DNA of 64,000 nt from Tremella fuciformis (lineage: Eukaryota; Basidiomycota; Tremellomycetes; Tremellales; Tremellaceae): positions 6,014,001 to 6,078,000 of the forward strand of contig CP136490.1 of assembly GCA_032768795.1 (NCBI GenBank), given 5' to 3'. Under the pieces are notes generated by a model. The model was not told where the DNA came from and did not search any database. It worked only from the letters and a program-made list of their open reading frames with translations. This document shows positions 1-11,710 of this stretch, one piece after another (within the stretch, counting starts at the first letter, position 1; every line of letters starts with the position of its first letter). Made by a program: the position numbers and the translations under genes.

Positions 1-1040
1 AGGAACTTGGCGTGGAACTCGACGTGCTCCGGGGTGAACGTGGATACCTACATATCAGCGGGCCAGCTTTGGGAGAGAGAGAGAGCGGTGATTATCGGAG
101 GACTCACAAAGTAGTACGAATGGTCGAATCCCTCCTGCATGCGCACCTGCACCTCGCCCGCCTCCCTGCTCTCCTCCGCCGCGGCCTCAAAGACGTCCGG
201 CCGCAGCTGGTGCATCTTGTCGTCCGCACTGCCCGTGTCGACCAGTATGCGCAGGGACCCCTTGGGCGCCGTCGACGTGCGCAGCAGGTGCGTCGAGTCG
301 TACGCGAGCCACGAGGCGGGCGGCGAGCCGGACGCGCCTTGCTGTTCCGGGGCGAGGTAGTTGGAGAAGGCCTTGATGCCCCATGGCGTCTTGGACGGGT
401 TGCACGCGGGCGCGAATGCCGAGCAGGACTTGTACTTGTTGGGGTTGCGCAGGTAGAGCGAGAGGGCGCCGTGCCCGCCCATCGAGTGCCCGGTGATGGA
501 CGCGTTGGCGAGGTCCTGCGCATTAGCCAGAGTCCGAAGCCAGCACAGTTGGCGCAGGCCACCCGTGCCCAGCACAAAATAAAGACAGTCTCGTTAAGAA
601 GTAGGACGCACCAGGCCCAGGTCCGCCTTGCCCAGCACGGCCGGCAGCTCCTCCACGACCAGATCGTACATGTTATAATACCTGCCCCACTTCTCGCTCG
701 TCGCGTTCAGGTAGAACCCCGCGGCCGTGCCGAAATCCCAGTCGTCGTCCTCGCCGTCGATGCCCGCGCCGCGGGGGGACGTGTCGGGGAAGACGACCGC
801 GATGCCGTGCTTACCCGCAGCGTTGAGGAGGCCGCCTTTCTGTGGTCCGGTGTCCTCGGTGCAGGTGAGCCCGGCGAGGTAGTAGAGGACGGGGACGGGC
901 GCCGAAGGGGATGCGGCGGCGGGGACGAAGATGTTAAAGGTGGTTTCGAGCCCGCCGAGCGAGGCGGAGGGGAAGGTGTACTTTGTGAGGGTGCCGCTTG
1001 AGACGCGGTTCGAGGACTTTTTGGTGAGTGCAGGGACCAT
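1..1040 (-). CDS. S-formylglutathione hydrolase (esterase D), 3' end cut by window edge
   Basis: Hydrolyses S-formylglutathione to formate and glutathione, the second step of glutathione-dependent formaldehyde detoxification in the cytosol. Three exons are visible on the minus strand: 1040-612, 515-108 and 47-1, in phase 0 at each join. The introns are GT-AG (611-516 and 107-48). The first exon carries the family's YYLAGLTCTED oxyanion-hole region. The second opens near GHSMGGHGALS, the nucleophile elbow with the catalytic Ser at about residue 154, and ends in GFDHSYYF with the catalytic His. The last visible residues (TPEHVEFHAKF) match the usual C-terminal end, so only a few codons are missing. 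The start is the ATG at 1040, giving a family-typical N-terminus. Identification is by motif and order, and I am confident of it. Confidence 0.93.
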
Positions 1041-1283
1041 CTTGCTGCTGTCCTGTCTTTCTTGCTCCTTCTATGCAGTGGAAGAAGATGTAAGGTAGAT
1101 GAAAGGAGAGCTCTCAGTGCGAGATCCTCTAATCTCGCGGGACGTCGATACGTCACCGGCCAACTGATTCTGGCCGATCAAGACTCCGGCCAACATCCCA
1201 TGACTGCATGGGTCTAGAATGACAACATAGCATATCTTGACAACCAAGCTAATAGAGACAGAATAGAACGATAAAACCACACT

Positions 1284-2920
1284 TCAGGTCTCAACCGCCA
1301 ACGGATACCCCTGCTCTGACTGCCGCATATGCAGTCGTGGCCGTCCCCTTGGCCGCTTGACCACTGCAGAAGGGGTCTTCTCCCTAGTCTGCACCTCGAG
1401 TGTTGCACGACTGTACGCTGCCGTGTCTCGTGGCCGTTTCCGATGCGATGGCAGAGGTGTCATGACCGGAGCAGGGTCGTGCTTAGCGACAGTCGAACCA
1501 CTGACTTCTGTGACACTGCTTGATGAAGTTGCGCTCTGTCGCCGTGTGGCCAGCATCGCTTCGACTGGAGCATCGTCCAGCTCGTCGATCAGCTTCTCCA
1601 GCACAGCCGAGGGGTCCTTGAGGTGATGCAACAGCTGCTCGACCCGACCGCGCGGGATGTCGTGGGGGGCTGGTAAGCGAGCAAGCACGTCTGCAGTCAT
1701 CCCGGCAAACGACTAGACTGATCAGTATGGTCTTTTCGTCATAGGCTGAAACCTCACCGTTTCTCCGAGATCTGTGAGCGGCGAGGCGATTGAGCGCGGA
1801 ACCTCCACACGACGATCCACAACCGACCCGTCTTCGGACAATCGTCCAGCGGCGACCAGCTCCGCTCTCTGCTGTTTGGCAAAGGTCGAATTGTCTTTGG
1901 CGTGCGGTACCGCCAACCGGTCTTCAATGTCCGCAGGGCCAGTCTCGCCGTCTCCTTTCCGCCGCACAGACTTGTAGTGCACACTCTTGGAGAAGAGAGC
2001 TAGCCACAACATCGTCCTCCCTGGTTTGAGTGGTGGGACATATTGAATGAGAGCATCGGCGTAGCCAGGAGAAGCGAGAGGGAGCGTTGAAGGGTTGGAG
2101 AGTAGGTGTATAGTATCGGATCTTGTCCGACGACGAGGCGTGTTCAAGTCTTGGGAAGACAATGGTTCAGAAGCATCGCCAGCATAGGCGATGGTCTGTG
2201 ACGACTGAGGTCAGATCAGGCGCTTCACCACACAACGACGATGGCTTACGTTTGGCAATATGATCCGGATGCTACGACGGAAAACATGTGTCGCAGCGAT
2301 GACTTCAAACTCCGTACCATACGTCACTGCTTGTCAGTATCCACGTCAGGGGTCTAGGCTGATCGACCCACTGCTCTGGCGCATGTTCCTGACATAATCT
2401 GCAAACGTCTTGATGACCTTTGAGCCTGTCGGCGGGGTCCACCAGAATGCAAAATCTTCCTCGTGCACTTCGAGATAGTCGCAGACCAGCTTCCGCACGG
2501 CGGCGTGTCGGCTCTGATCACCCCACAGCTGATCCGACAATGCACGAAAGAGACAGTTGCCATCTCCTTTGATCTCCCTCAACGAAAGGTTGAGACGGTT
2601 GATTTCTTCTCGTCAGCCCAGGTCGCGTGACCTTCCCCTTCACACACCATCAGTCAAATCCTTCTTCTCCGCCTCCACGTCATCCAGTGTGATGGTGAGC
2701 GAGTCGTCGGACCGGGAACGGGTCGTCCGTGGCGGCTGAGAGGGAGCCGGTCGGCGGTGGCGGGTACGAGAGGAGGAGCGCGTAACAGCTTTGCTGCTAC
2801 CGGGGACCGGTGTGCGGAAGGGCGAGCCGAGGGCGGATTGCGAGGTGTACGGAGTCGTCGACTGATGTCAGGTTATGCATCGCAGATCTGTCTGCGGGTG
2901 AGACTCACGGCGGTGGTCAT
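1284..2920 (-). CDS. OTU-domain cysteine protease (deubiquitinase, OTUD3-like)
   Basis: Predicted to cleave ubiquitin from substrates. Six exons: 2920-2909 (12 nt), 2861-2648, 2608-2372, 2326-2250, 2204-1758 and 1712-1284, giving 471 residues; introns are 39-47 nt. The OTU core shows KGDGNCLFRALSDQLWGD, with the catalytic Asp-Gly-Asn-Cys at about residues 91-94. HYKSVR carries the partner His near residue 256. The N-terminal 70 residues are Ser/Pro/Arg-rich and look disordered. The C-terminal exon ends with a basic RPRGRPRL stretch resembling an AT-hook, which is not typical of this family and may favour nuclear location (inference). In-frame ATGs further upstream (2959 and 3262) remain open, so the true start could lie there; 2920 is the most economical choice. 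Shares a divergent promoter region with the acyl-CoA-binding gene. Confidence 0.85.
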
Positions 2921-3616
2921 AGGTCGATCTTGGAGATCGTCGAACAGGAGGTGTGTCATATCGTTCGTTGAATGTCTCGGCGCTCGGACTCGGGTGTCCG
3001 TGGGCCGTGCCGAGCGATGAAAACCGCTGAAGCGGTAGGAGAAAGCGGGAAGAGAATCTAGGTAGGAGACATCGATGCGTGCTGGCACATTGTCATAGCT
3101 GCCGAAGTGTCCAAGACGAGGTAGATGTGTAAAGTGCTGCTTTGTCCCTGCCCACTTTGAGACTACGATAACCGGAGGTCGGCTGACCGGTAGCGGCGGT
3201 GCTTTGGGCGAGGTGGGCTTTGGTCTATCGGCAAGACGGGTTATCCGCCTGATGGCAAGCAAGATGGTGTATCTCCTGAGGTGCTCGTCGCCGTGTCGGA
3301 GCTAGGTATCGCGTCTGTATGTACAATTGGCCTGGTCGCTGTAGGTTGCTCTTTGAGAGGTGGTGAAGAGGTGAGATACGAGGTGACTCTTTTACCGGGG
3401 AGTCGCCGAGGCTAGGGAAGAAAAAAGAGTACGTCATTTTGATACCATTTCGGGTAAGTCCACGTCAGCCCGCCTCCACTCACCTCCCCCACGCCGCCGA
3501 AGTAGCCGTCGTCAACGATGGGGAGATCATGATCCTCTTCTTGACCAGTGTCCCAATAGTATAAGTGGGTCGAGCCCGTCAGACAGGGCGAGAAGTGGTA
3601 GCTGATGGTCTCCCAG
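2921..3616. promoter_or_regulatory. Divergent upstream region of the OTU and acyl-CoA-binding genes
   Basis: About 700 bases separate the two divergent starts. The stretch must contain both promoters and the 5' leader of the acyl-CoA-binding gene, whose start codon seems to be split by an intron. A plausible donor for that leader intron is the GTACGT at 3429-3434. I see no clear TATA box and no other gene here. Confidence 0.4.
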
Positions 3617-4173
3617 TGTCCGTCCAAGCCAAATTCGAAGCCGCAGTCGCCATCGTCGGCGAGCTGCCAAAGGATGGACCGGTCCAGCCTACCTCCGACG
3701 ACAGGCTGGCGGTGAGTCACGCCGAGGCAGAGGCAAATGCGAGAAGAGCATTGCTAACCTTTGCAGTTCTACTCTTACTACAAGCAGGCCAAAGAGGGGT
3801 GAGATCAAATCTGTGCCCCGACCCAAAGAACCAGCTGACGCGATCAGAGACTGCAATGCCCCTGCTCCCGGTACGTGATGATCGCGTCCACTCCTGGCTC
3901 CGGCCCTGGTGCTGACGGCGCAGGCATGTTCGACTTTGTCGCCAAGGCCAAGTACAAGGCCTGGAAGGCACTCGAGGGGCTGAGCAAGGAGGACGCCATG
4001 AAGAAATACGTCGAGCTGCTCGAAGCGGTACGTCCACGTGTCCCCCCCTAGCACAGACCCCAGTGCTGACGTGGAAGATGCTCCAGAAGGCCGACGACGA
4101 GCAGTCCAAAGAGTCCCTCAAGAAGCTCCAGGAGGCAGGTGCAGGGGAAGCAGCTCCAGCTGCGACTGCATAG
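3617..4173 (+). CDS. Acyl-CoA-binding protein
   Basis: Small cytosolic carrier of long-chain acyl-CoA esters. Exons read 3617-3711, 3767-3798, 3848-3870, 3924-4027 and 4078-4173. The start ATG appears to be split: exon 3617 begins TG directly after a CAG acceptor, so the A must come from an upstream leader exon (perhaps ending near 3428). The product is about 116 residues, longer than the roughly 87 of yeast ACBP because of a C-terminal Ala/Glu-rich tail. The N-terminus (QAKFEAAVAIVGELPKDGPV), the YSYYKQAKEG motif and KAKYKAWKALEG are the family's acyl-CoA pocket signatures. Frame agrees at all five joins. The exact leader exon is uncertain. Confidence 0.88.
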
Positions 4174-4316
4174 ACGACGGTCGTAGCGCGACCATCAGCT
4201 TGAATGACGAGATATGCATGACAGGCGACCTATTGTGATCGTTTCCGTATCGCCAATCTTGGGCTATGGCTACATGGTTCAAATGGTACAACATCTGATG
4301 CAGAGTAGGGGAGCGA

Positions 4317-5739
4317 TTACATGGGTCTGAGAGGGTCAATAACGCATGTCACGCCGTCACTGCAGGCGTTGAAGATGCCCTCGACCGGGATGAACTCTTG
4401 TCCCGGTAGCGGGCGCTCCGACTCATCCGTCCCTATCGGCCATACTTCACCTTCAGGAGGCAAGTCCGGAATCTGCAAATCAGCTTCCCCCACGACTTGG
4501 ACCGGAAGACACACTTTGAGGACGTCGAAGTGGACGTAACGGTGTACAGTGCTTGCGTCTTTTCCTGCGCCATCCGTTACGGGCGAGGCTTTTTTGGCCG
4601 ACGCGATGAGGCGTTTGACCAATTTGCGATGACTCGGTCGGACGATCGAATAGAACGGCTTGTCCGTCACCTGCTGAGTTAGACTCTGCCCTAACATATA
4701 TAAGTCGGAGGTCACCTGGTGCGTATTGACAATCACATCGTTGCTCGCCCACATGATCTTGGCCGTCTCGGTGAACCTGTCCAAGAGGAAGAACGTGCGT
4801 TTGCGGCGTTGCGATACAGGTGCGAGGTTGTAATAGTCGGCCGGGTCGAAATCTTGCAAAGCGGGCGGCACGGAGAGATCGGTGACGGTGGTGGTGGATG
4901 TGGGAGGGGACGAGGTGTAAGAGGGCGAGGCCGAAGAAGAACGAGAAGAGCCCGCGCCGAAGGATGAGGCGGGAGAGGCGGTCGATGAAGGGGCGACGGT
5001 GGTCTTCTTCGCGGGTGGTTTCCATTTCTGCGAGTCAGTCACATTCGCGACCGCTTGGGCGATTGGGGCGCACGCGTAGTTTGACGTCGCCTTTCGTGAC
5101 CTTTGTCACTTCAAGCACATCGCGTGCGCCAAAGGGATTGCGCAGGGGAGAGCGGTCGGTGACTCTGGAACAGGTGGCAACTACCGAGTCGCTGACGTAG
5201 GAGCTGCGCGGGTCGTCAGCGCGAGTGAGCCGTTCCCAGAGTGAGGGACTCACAACGCTGTACATATATCGAGGTATTCTCCAGACTTGTGTCGTATTCG
5301 GTGGTATGCGACAATGGCCATGCTCTCCTCCTTGCCGTACATGCTAGCCAGTGAGCGAAACTTGAGCAGCAGCAGCGGCGACAGCTCTCTCACCTCTGAA
5401 TACCGACTAGCTGAGGCGTCTCTTCCGGGTGCATGAGATCGAAGAGTCGCGTGCCCATGAGCTCGTGGGGCTCGTAGCCGAGGATATCGTAGATGCTGGG
5501 CGAGCAGTAGACCCATTTAGGCTCGATCATCAGCACGCCCACGTCCTTTACAGTCGCGGTTGCGTGAGCCACGGGGCACTCACGTCCGAGTCCAGTTTGG
5601 CCGCCCACACAAAGCTGACGCCGAGGTTGGTGTCCTCGCCCGGGGGCTCTTCGTCGACCCGCCCATCCGAGCTGCCCGATGCGGACACCGAGGGGATTGC
5701 CAACGAGTCCCGGGCACGCTTAACGTGCTGCTTGTTCAT
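4317..5739 (-). CDS. Two-PAS-domain protein, copy A (375 aa, 7 exons)
   Basis: Likely a sensory or regulatory PAS protein of a basidiomycete family distantly resembling White Collar proteins. Exons: 5739-5584, 5521-5394, 5343-5254, 5203-5074, 5027-4716, 4670-4515 and 4472-4317. The first PAS domain starts at DTNLGVSFVWAAKLDSD and runs through WVYCSPSIYDILGYEPHEL and HPEE. After a Ser/Thr-rich linker comes a second PAS-like block, RTFFLLDRFTETAKIMWASN, followed by FYSIVRPSHRKLVK and a conserved ending with ACSDGVTCVIDPL. The flavin-binding GRNCRFLQ motif of LOV domains is absent, as is any GATA zinc finger, so light sensing by flavin is not supported. Exon limits were fixed by comparison with copy B just upstream, which has every intron in the same place. 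Two introns (4715-4671 and 4514-4473) are multiples of three without stops, so retention would not break the frame. Confidence 0.82.
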
Positions 5740-7425
5740 CTTGGTGTGGTGGTCATGTGTGGGGATGGGGAAAGGGGAAGATAAGCAGTGTGGATGTGGA
5801 TGAGGATATGGGTGGTGGCGGATAGTCGGGGTCCGTGCTCGGGCATGCTGGTGCGTTCTGCGTGTTCTGTATGCTCTGCCCGCGCTCGCGTGTTCCTCGC
5901 CAGGCTAGTCGCACATCAGTCGAGATCGGTGGGACGGCATGGTGACCCACTAGGCGCTCAGCGGTGCAGTGGACAGAGTGCGGCGACAGAGAGAAACGAA
6001 ACGAGACGAGCAAGTATGACTCTCGCTGGTCTCCGCCTCTCCGCGACGCCGGTGCGTCCCTCGCCTCCTGCGTCCTGCCCTGCTTCTCACCTGAGCGGGT
6101 GCGGAGCCTAATTACGAATCGAGGCAGGGGGGAGCGAGCGGACCGAAGGTCCGGCTCGGAGAGTACATACCGTAGGTAAGATCTGGCTCTCGTACAGTTG
6201 GGCGCCCCTAAGATCCTGCTATCCTATTAGATCCTAAGAACGCGGGCACGGGGAGGGTCAGGCGTCGGGAATCCGGACGGAGAGAGAAGAGACAGCCCAA
6301 GTGGGAAGGCGCACGTCACTGATGCCGGCACCTCAAAAGCACCGAGGACCGACAAGACAAGCTTTTACCCATAATGCGCCCTGAGGGTCGAGGGGTTAGT
6401 CTTTGCTGGAACTGGAACTGAGAATGGGGCAAGGAAAAACCTGGAACATGAGAGTCTGTTTCCAAAGACGGACAGTCGATCTCCGTGCGCCTCGTCGCGC
6501 CCCTGTCTAACCCTCCTCTGTGACTTGGCCCAGCACGCAATATATCCCTGCGCCACCCGGCAGCGCCTGCCTGCCGAGGCTGGGCGGGCCTCGACCAATC
6601 GCACTCGCGCCAAAGTCAAGCGACGACGGCAGCTCGGCATCGAGCGCTCAGGCGGTCGCGTACGTTGATGCGAACAGTACCTGCACACACCGTTGCCTGG
6701 GCTGTTGATGGCTGATCACCTTCCGGGCCAAAAAGACAGATCCGACAATTACGGCAACTATCGCTTGGGCATCTGCGGCGGCGAGCGGCCAACGGCCTAG
6801 GCTGGACCGCCGGAGAAGGACATGGAGAAGCGGAGGCGGAGGCGGAAGGGGGACGGGCTGCGCGCGCTCCACAAACCCAACCCCATTCCCATCTGACCAT
6901 CCCGACCCAGCCAAACATTCTAGAACCCGCAGACGCCCCTGTGCTTGTTCCGGAGGCGGGCTTGGCTCGGCACGGCGCGCTAAATGAAAACGAACCGAAG
7001 CGAACCGTACTGTGCTGTCATGTGCGGTTCTGGGAAAAATGGTCGACGAGACGCCAGGTTGCCCGACTCGGCGTGACGCCAAATTAAGCATAAGGTCGCG
7101 GTGACAATCCCCTCTCATCTCAGCGAACAGGGCGTGGCGTGCGTATGCTGTACGACAACCTGGTACACTGGGAGTGCCAAGTGATGCATGCTGGACATTA
7201 TAAGCGACAGATGCCGGTTGTTGGGGCTACATGCGATATGCAGAGACCGATACATAATACAGTCAGCCGGGCAGATCAGCAGATCTGGGGCGATTAAGAG
7301 ACAAAGTTGGCACTATGACGTGGGAACGTCCACCTCGTCCAGATGGAGATAAGTCGGAGATGGTTTGACGCTTGACCGAGGACGATCCGAGTCCAATGCG
7401 ATGCGGGCGTGGCGACGTGGTGTTG
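5740..7425. other. 1.7 kb spacer between the two PAS genes
   Basis: Downstream of copy B and upstream of copy A, both on the minus strand. It must hold the promoter of copy A and the terminator of copy B. Reading frames here are short, lack splice-consistent continuations and show no family motif. I see no RNA gene, transposon end or clear repeat. Confidence 0.5.
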
Positions 7426-8772
7426 TCAGCGACCCGTGAGTGGGTCTATGACGCATGTCACGCCATCGCTGCACGCGTTGAAGATGCCTTCTACCGGGAT
7501 GAATTCTTGCCCGGGCAGCGGCCGCTCAGACTCGTCCGTCCCCTGGGGCCAAATCTCGCCCTCTGGAGGCAAGTCGGGTATCTGCGAATCGTCAAAGACA
7601 GCTCAAGCTCGCTCGTGCACGAAGCAGACTCACCCGCAGCACATCAAAGCGCACGAAACGATATATGCTGTTGCCCTCGCGGCTGTCATGTTTCTGGAGC
7701 ACGGGTGACGCGCGTTTGGCGGCGTCGATAAACTCCTTGACCAACTTTCTATGGCTTGGACGGACGATCGAGTAGAAAGTGTTGTTGGCCAACTTTGAAT
7801 CAGCCCCCAACTCTACTTGCCTGGTGACAGGGAACAACTCACCGAAAGCGTGTTGACAATGACGTCGTTGCTCGCCCACATGACCTTTGCCGTGGTCGTG
7901 AATCGGTCTAGGAGGAAAAATGTGCGCTTGTGACTCAGCGGCATGGCAGGGAGGTCGACCACCTCGGTGGGGTCGAAATTGTCGCCCAGAGAGACGTCGG
8001 TGACCGTGGGCTGTGGCGATGCCGACGAGGAGTGTTCTCTGCTCATCGGCTGCGAGACCGGAGCGGAGCCAGCAGTGATGGCTGCTTTCTTGGGTAGCGT
8101 CCATTTCTGCAAGAAGTGAGTCGTCGGTTCCCGCACGGCCGAGAAAGGCATACTCGCAAGCCCCATTCGCCTTGGGCAACGCGCGTGACTTCGAGCACTT
8201 CGCGCGCGCCCCACGGCTGACGGTACGGCTCACGCGACTCGGACGCGCGCGAGTACGTGGCGACGCTGCGGTCGTATACGACAGAGCTACGAGATGAGAA
8301 AGGCCAAAAAAATCGCAGTGACGAAAACACACTATGCGGCACAGACGTTGACCCACTGGCCCTCCTTGTGTCGCATGCGAAGATATGCGACGCCGGCCGT
8401 GCTTTCAGACGGTACCTGTGTGCTGTCCCGTAAGCGAGGCTCGGGGTGCTAGTTTCCGACCAACGCATGTATGCCTGCGACTTGCACGAGCTCCTCGGGG
8501 TGGATGATACTGTAGGCTGTTTTACCTACGAGCTCGTGTGGTAGATAGCCGAGGACGTCGGTTATGCTTTCGGAGCAGTAGACGTATCTGAGCTGGGCGC
8601 ATCAGATTCGTCGCAGCACTTCATTTCATTCACCGACCTCCTTGTCCAAAGTGGAGCACATGATGGCACTGACACCGAGATTGGTGTCTCTGCCATCAAG
8701 TTGGCCGGATTCCGAGGTGTTCGCGGTGGTCGCGCGGGATTTGCCGCTCGACGAGGGCCCTGGGGTGGACAT
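7426..8772 (-). CDS. Two-PAS-domain protein, copy B (353 aa, 7 exons)
   Basis: Tandem paralogue of the downstream copy A. Exons: 8772-8638, 8592-8461, 8415-8333, 8286-8154, 8106-7843, 7792-7634 and 7581-7426; introns are 45-52 nt. The first PAS domain carries DTNLGVSAIMCSTLDKE, YVYCSESITDVLGYLPHEL and HPEEL. The second block is RTFFLLDRFTTTAKVMWASN with FYSIVRPSHRKLVK. The last exon is nearly identical to that of copy A from IPDLPPEGE to ACSDGVTCVIDPL. The most divergent parts are the N-terminus and the Ser-rich linker. Start is the ATG at 8772, aligned with MNKQ of copy A by position. No LOV cysteine motif and no DNA-binding domain are visible, so its partner or output is unknown. Confidence 0.82.
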
Positions 8773-11710
8773 TGTGTGTACGTTACCTGGCGACGACGGG
8801 AGGCGAAGAAGGAATCGAATCAATCACAGAGACAAATCAAAACGAGGCGACCACCAGCTGCTCGATGCGACTAGTACTGGTAGTGGTCACTAGCCGCGAG
8901 ATCCCAGGCGCGGGCAACATGAAACGAGACGGGGACCGCCGTCGGCCTAGCGTGGCGTGCCGGGACACGGGGATGGCGATGCCATGGGCTGACGGAGAGG
9001 CAAGGGGCGAGTCAAGTGCCGCTGTGGTGGAGGATGGAGGGTGCGCGAGAGATCTGGGGACGGGGGGTCACAAGCGGCGTGCACGAGCGCGAGTTGCAAG
9101 TGTGAAAGGAATGGGGCGTTGTGTTGGTCCTTTTCGATGGTGATAGTGTTGGTAGCGCTGCGTTGGTGCGCCATGCCTTCCTTGGGTTCCGGGGCTGGGG
9201 GTCCGAGCGCGCCCCTTCTCACCTCTGAACCGCCAAAAGCCCCCGATGACCGGGCAGGGCTTTGGTTTTGAGACTGGGTCGGATCACCGAGCGGCCAAGC
9301 GAGCGCGCGAGCGAGTGAGCCAATTGCAGGAGCAGTCAGTCAGCAACTGTTCCAGGGTGGATGGGTGGGTGGGTGCTTGAATCGGGGGGCCATCGACCAC
9401 ATGGGACGGCTGAACGGAGGTCAGACGACGAGGGCGACGCCGCTCGGGTTATTTCTTCCCCCTTGGCTCCTCTTGGTGTGTGTTTGTTGCTTCGAGTACT
9501 TGCAAGACGAAAGAACAATGGGACCAAGGCCAAGGCGGAGCATCGGAGTAATCGAGACCCCGGCACAGCTGCGGGGACCGCGCGGAGCAAGGTGGTCGTC
9601 ATCTCTAGATCCCTTGCTCTCACAAGGTTTCCCCTCCGCTTTTCCCTGTGCCGTCCGCGCACCCCTATCTCTTTCTCGGGGTATTCTTTTCAGAAGACAC
9701 TGTTCTTTTGTCATCTCAGAGCCCACAACAGTCAGAGCGGACGCTTAGCCGCGCTTTCAGTCTCCTTAAGCTTGACTCTCAGAAGCTTATCGACCATCTG
9801 TCACACTCATCGTGGACAATGGTGATGACGATATGACGGATCTGTATACTCGACGCCAACGCCAAACCCAGCGCCATCCCTCGCGAAACAACGCTAGAAA
9901 GAGACCAGGGGCGACCACGGCCGCCACCCGACCTACGGACTGCCCCTGGGCTGAAGCTGAAGCGCAATCGCAATCGCCATGCCCCACGGCTGCAATCGGA
10001 TTCCCGTGACGCAATACGCGCAATGGAACAGGGCACGAGCGGACTCTGACGCCGTAAAACATCCGAACATCCACGACTCAATTAGCCAATTTTTCTTCCA
10101 TTCCAGATCCCATCCGATCCCGTAGAGGTGTATAGCAGCCAGGAGCTGCGCAGACGGTACGCGACACGCGAGGCTATGCGGTTCCGACAGAGCGGGACAA
10201 GCGAGACGTCCAAATGTATCGTTCTTTTCCCACCCCACCCCACTGAACAAGGCCATAGAGATCCAGGGGCAGGGTCGGCCATTGTGTCCCCGTTTCCCGG
10301 GTACGGGTACGGGCCCTCGTTGAGCCATGGGGTTTGTGGTTTGGCCGTGTCGGACACCCGACCGCTGCACGTTGCAGCAGCCTTCAGACGAGGGGATGCT
10401 GCGCTCGTGCGGCATGGCGTTGGCGCTGACACGGGCGCATGCACGCGCACGCTAAGACAAGACGCCGATAGATACCTCTTGCTCCTGCCATCTCTCTGTT
10501 CCTCCTCTGGACGATCGGTCCAACTTCCGACGCTCAGTCGACGACACCCTGATGCAGATGAACGCTAGGCGAGGGACGAGCGGCATGGCGTCGTCGAGCC
10601 AACTCTCGTCGCGGTCGTTCCTTCCGCTGCAGCAGGAAGAGAAGAGGGAGCATTTGTCGGAGCCTCCGACGCGCCACTCTGACCCTCATAGACGCCGAAC
10701 AATCGACTACGGACCCCACGGACCGACCCGGTCTGGATCTCTCAAATGCGCCACTTGGCCCTTCTGGAATGATCAGGTGCTCTCGATTGCATCTCACCTG
10801 TTTAGATCTGTTCTTTGGCTGTCGGTCCTAGGTACGCGGCACCAATTTCCTTATCGACCTGACTCGACCGCTTTTCGGCGTTTACTCGGAGACGCACGTC
10901 CACGTCCAGCAGGCAAAGTGCATGTCGTCGTCAGTGACGCCTCGACTTGCAACGACACGTCGCACAGGTGATGGGGCTGCGCAGTCGACTAAAGCCATTT
11001 ACGAGGAGCCTGCGACTCGAGCAACAAGATGGAAGTTGACTCTGACCGAAATAGCACCACCTCCCACCGATGGAGCTTCCGTCCAACAAGATCCTGCTAC
11101 GTTATAACTTCGGACTCGGATGCACTTTTGTCCAGTCTGCCGTCACCGAGATCTAGATCTAACAAGTCACATGGCCAACACTAGCTATGAACAGGTCATC
11201 CGACAGACCCCCACGCACGTTTATCGCTCGACCAACCGGACTTTGACGAGGTTTCTGTGCCTGACGGATCCGCCTTCTCTGCGGTGTGTCGCCGTTGCTG
11301 CACTGTAACTACAGAAAGAGTATGTAATTTACCCAAAGCAAGCAGCTAAATGCCTCTCCTCGTGCGGCATGCACCGGATCGGGCTGTCGGGCTGTGGTTG
11401 TGGGTAGAAGAGTAAAGAGGGACAGGGAGATCCTCATCCAATGGGAGGCTGAAGCGCAGAGGGGTGACTGACGAACGTTTACGGCTTTGCTCATGGGTGG
11501 ACAGGGCAGACCCGCCGCTGGGCCGTAGGCGCTACCACGGTACCGTCTGTCTGATTTACGCTTGCGTCTGCCCGACCCGCTCTAGCGTCGATCTGCCTCT
11601 GGCCTCTGAGCACTGATTGATCTCCTCGTCTCGACGCGTCGAGCTCGCCAGATAGTCGATCTCAGTACCACTCGCGTCGGTCCCGAGTCGTCGCAGAGCG
11701 CATAGACACC
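8773..11710. other. 2.9 kb divergent spacer without a recognisable gene
   Basis: Lies between the start of PAS copy B (minus) and the start of the Pro/Ser-rich gene (plus). Frames are open for up to about 150 codons on both strands because GC is high, but they have biased Arg/Ser/Pro composition, overlap each other and show no family motif. A pyrimidine-rich run around 9600-9700 may be part of a leader or promoter. It could also carry long 5' leaders or a non-coding transcript, which cannot be judged from sequence alone. Confidence 0.45.

Noticed and set aside
12..1001. A 329-codon open frame on the plus strand across the formylglutathione hydrolase gene.
   Set aside because: It starts at GTG and is the antisense shadow of a well-supported minus-strand gene in high-GC DNA, with no motif of its own.
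5074..5521. White Collar-1 type LOV photoreceptor identity for PAS copy A.
   Set aside because: The cysteine-containing flavin motif (GRNCRFLQ-like) is absent from both PAS regions, and no GATA zinc finger follows.
9361..9825. A plus-strand open frame of about 150 codons in the 2.9 kb spacer.
   Set aside because: It has biased Arg/Ser composition, overlaps other equally long frames, and shows no splice-supported extension or motif.
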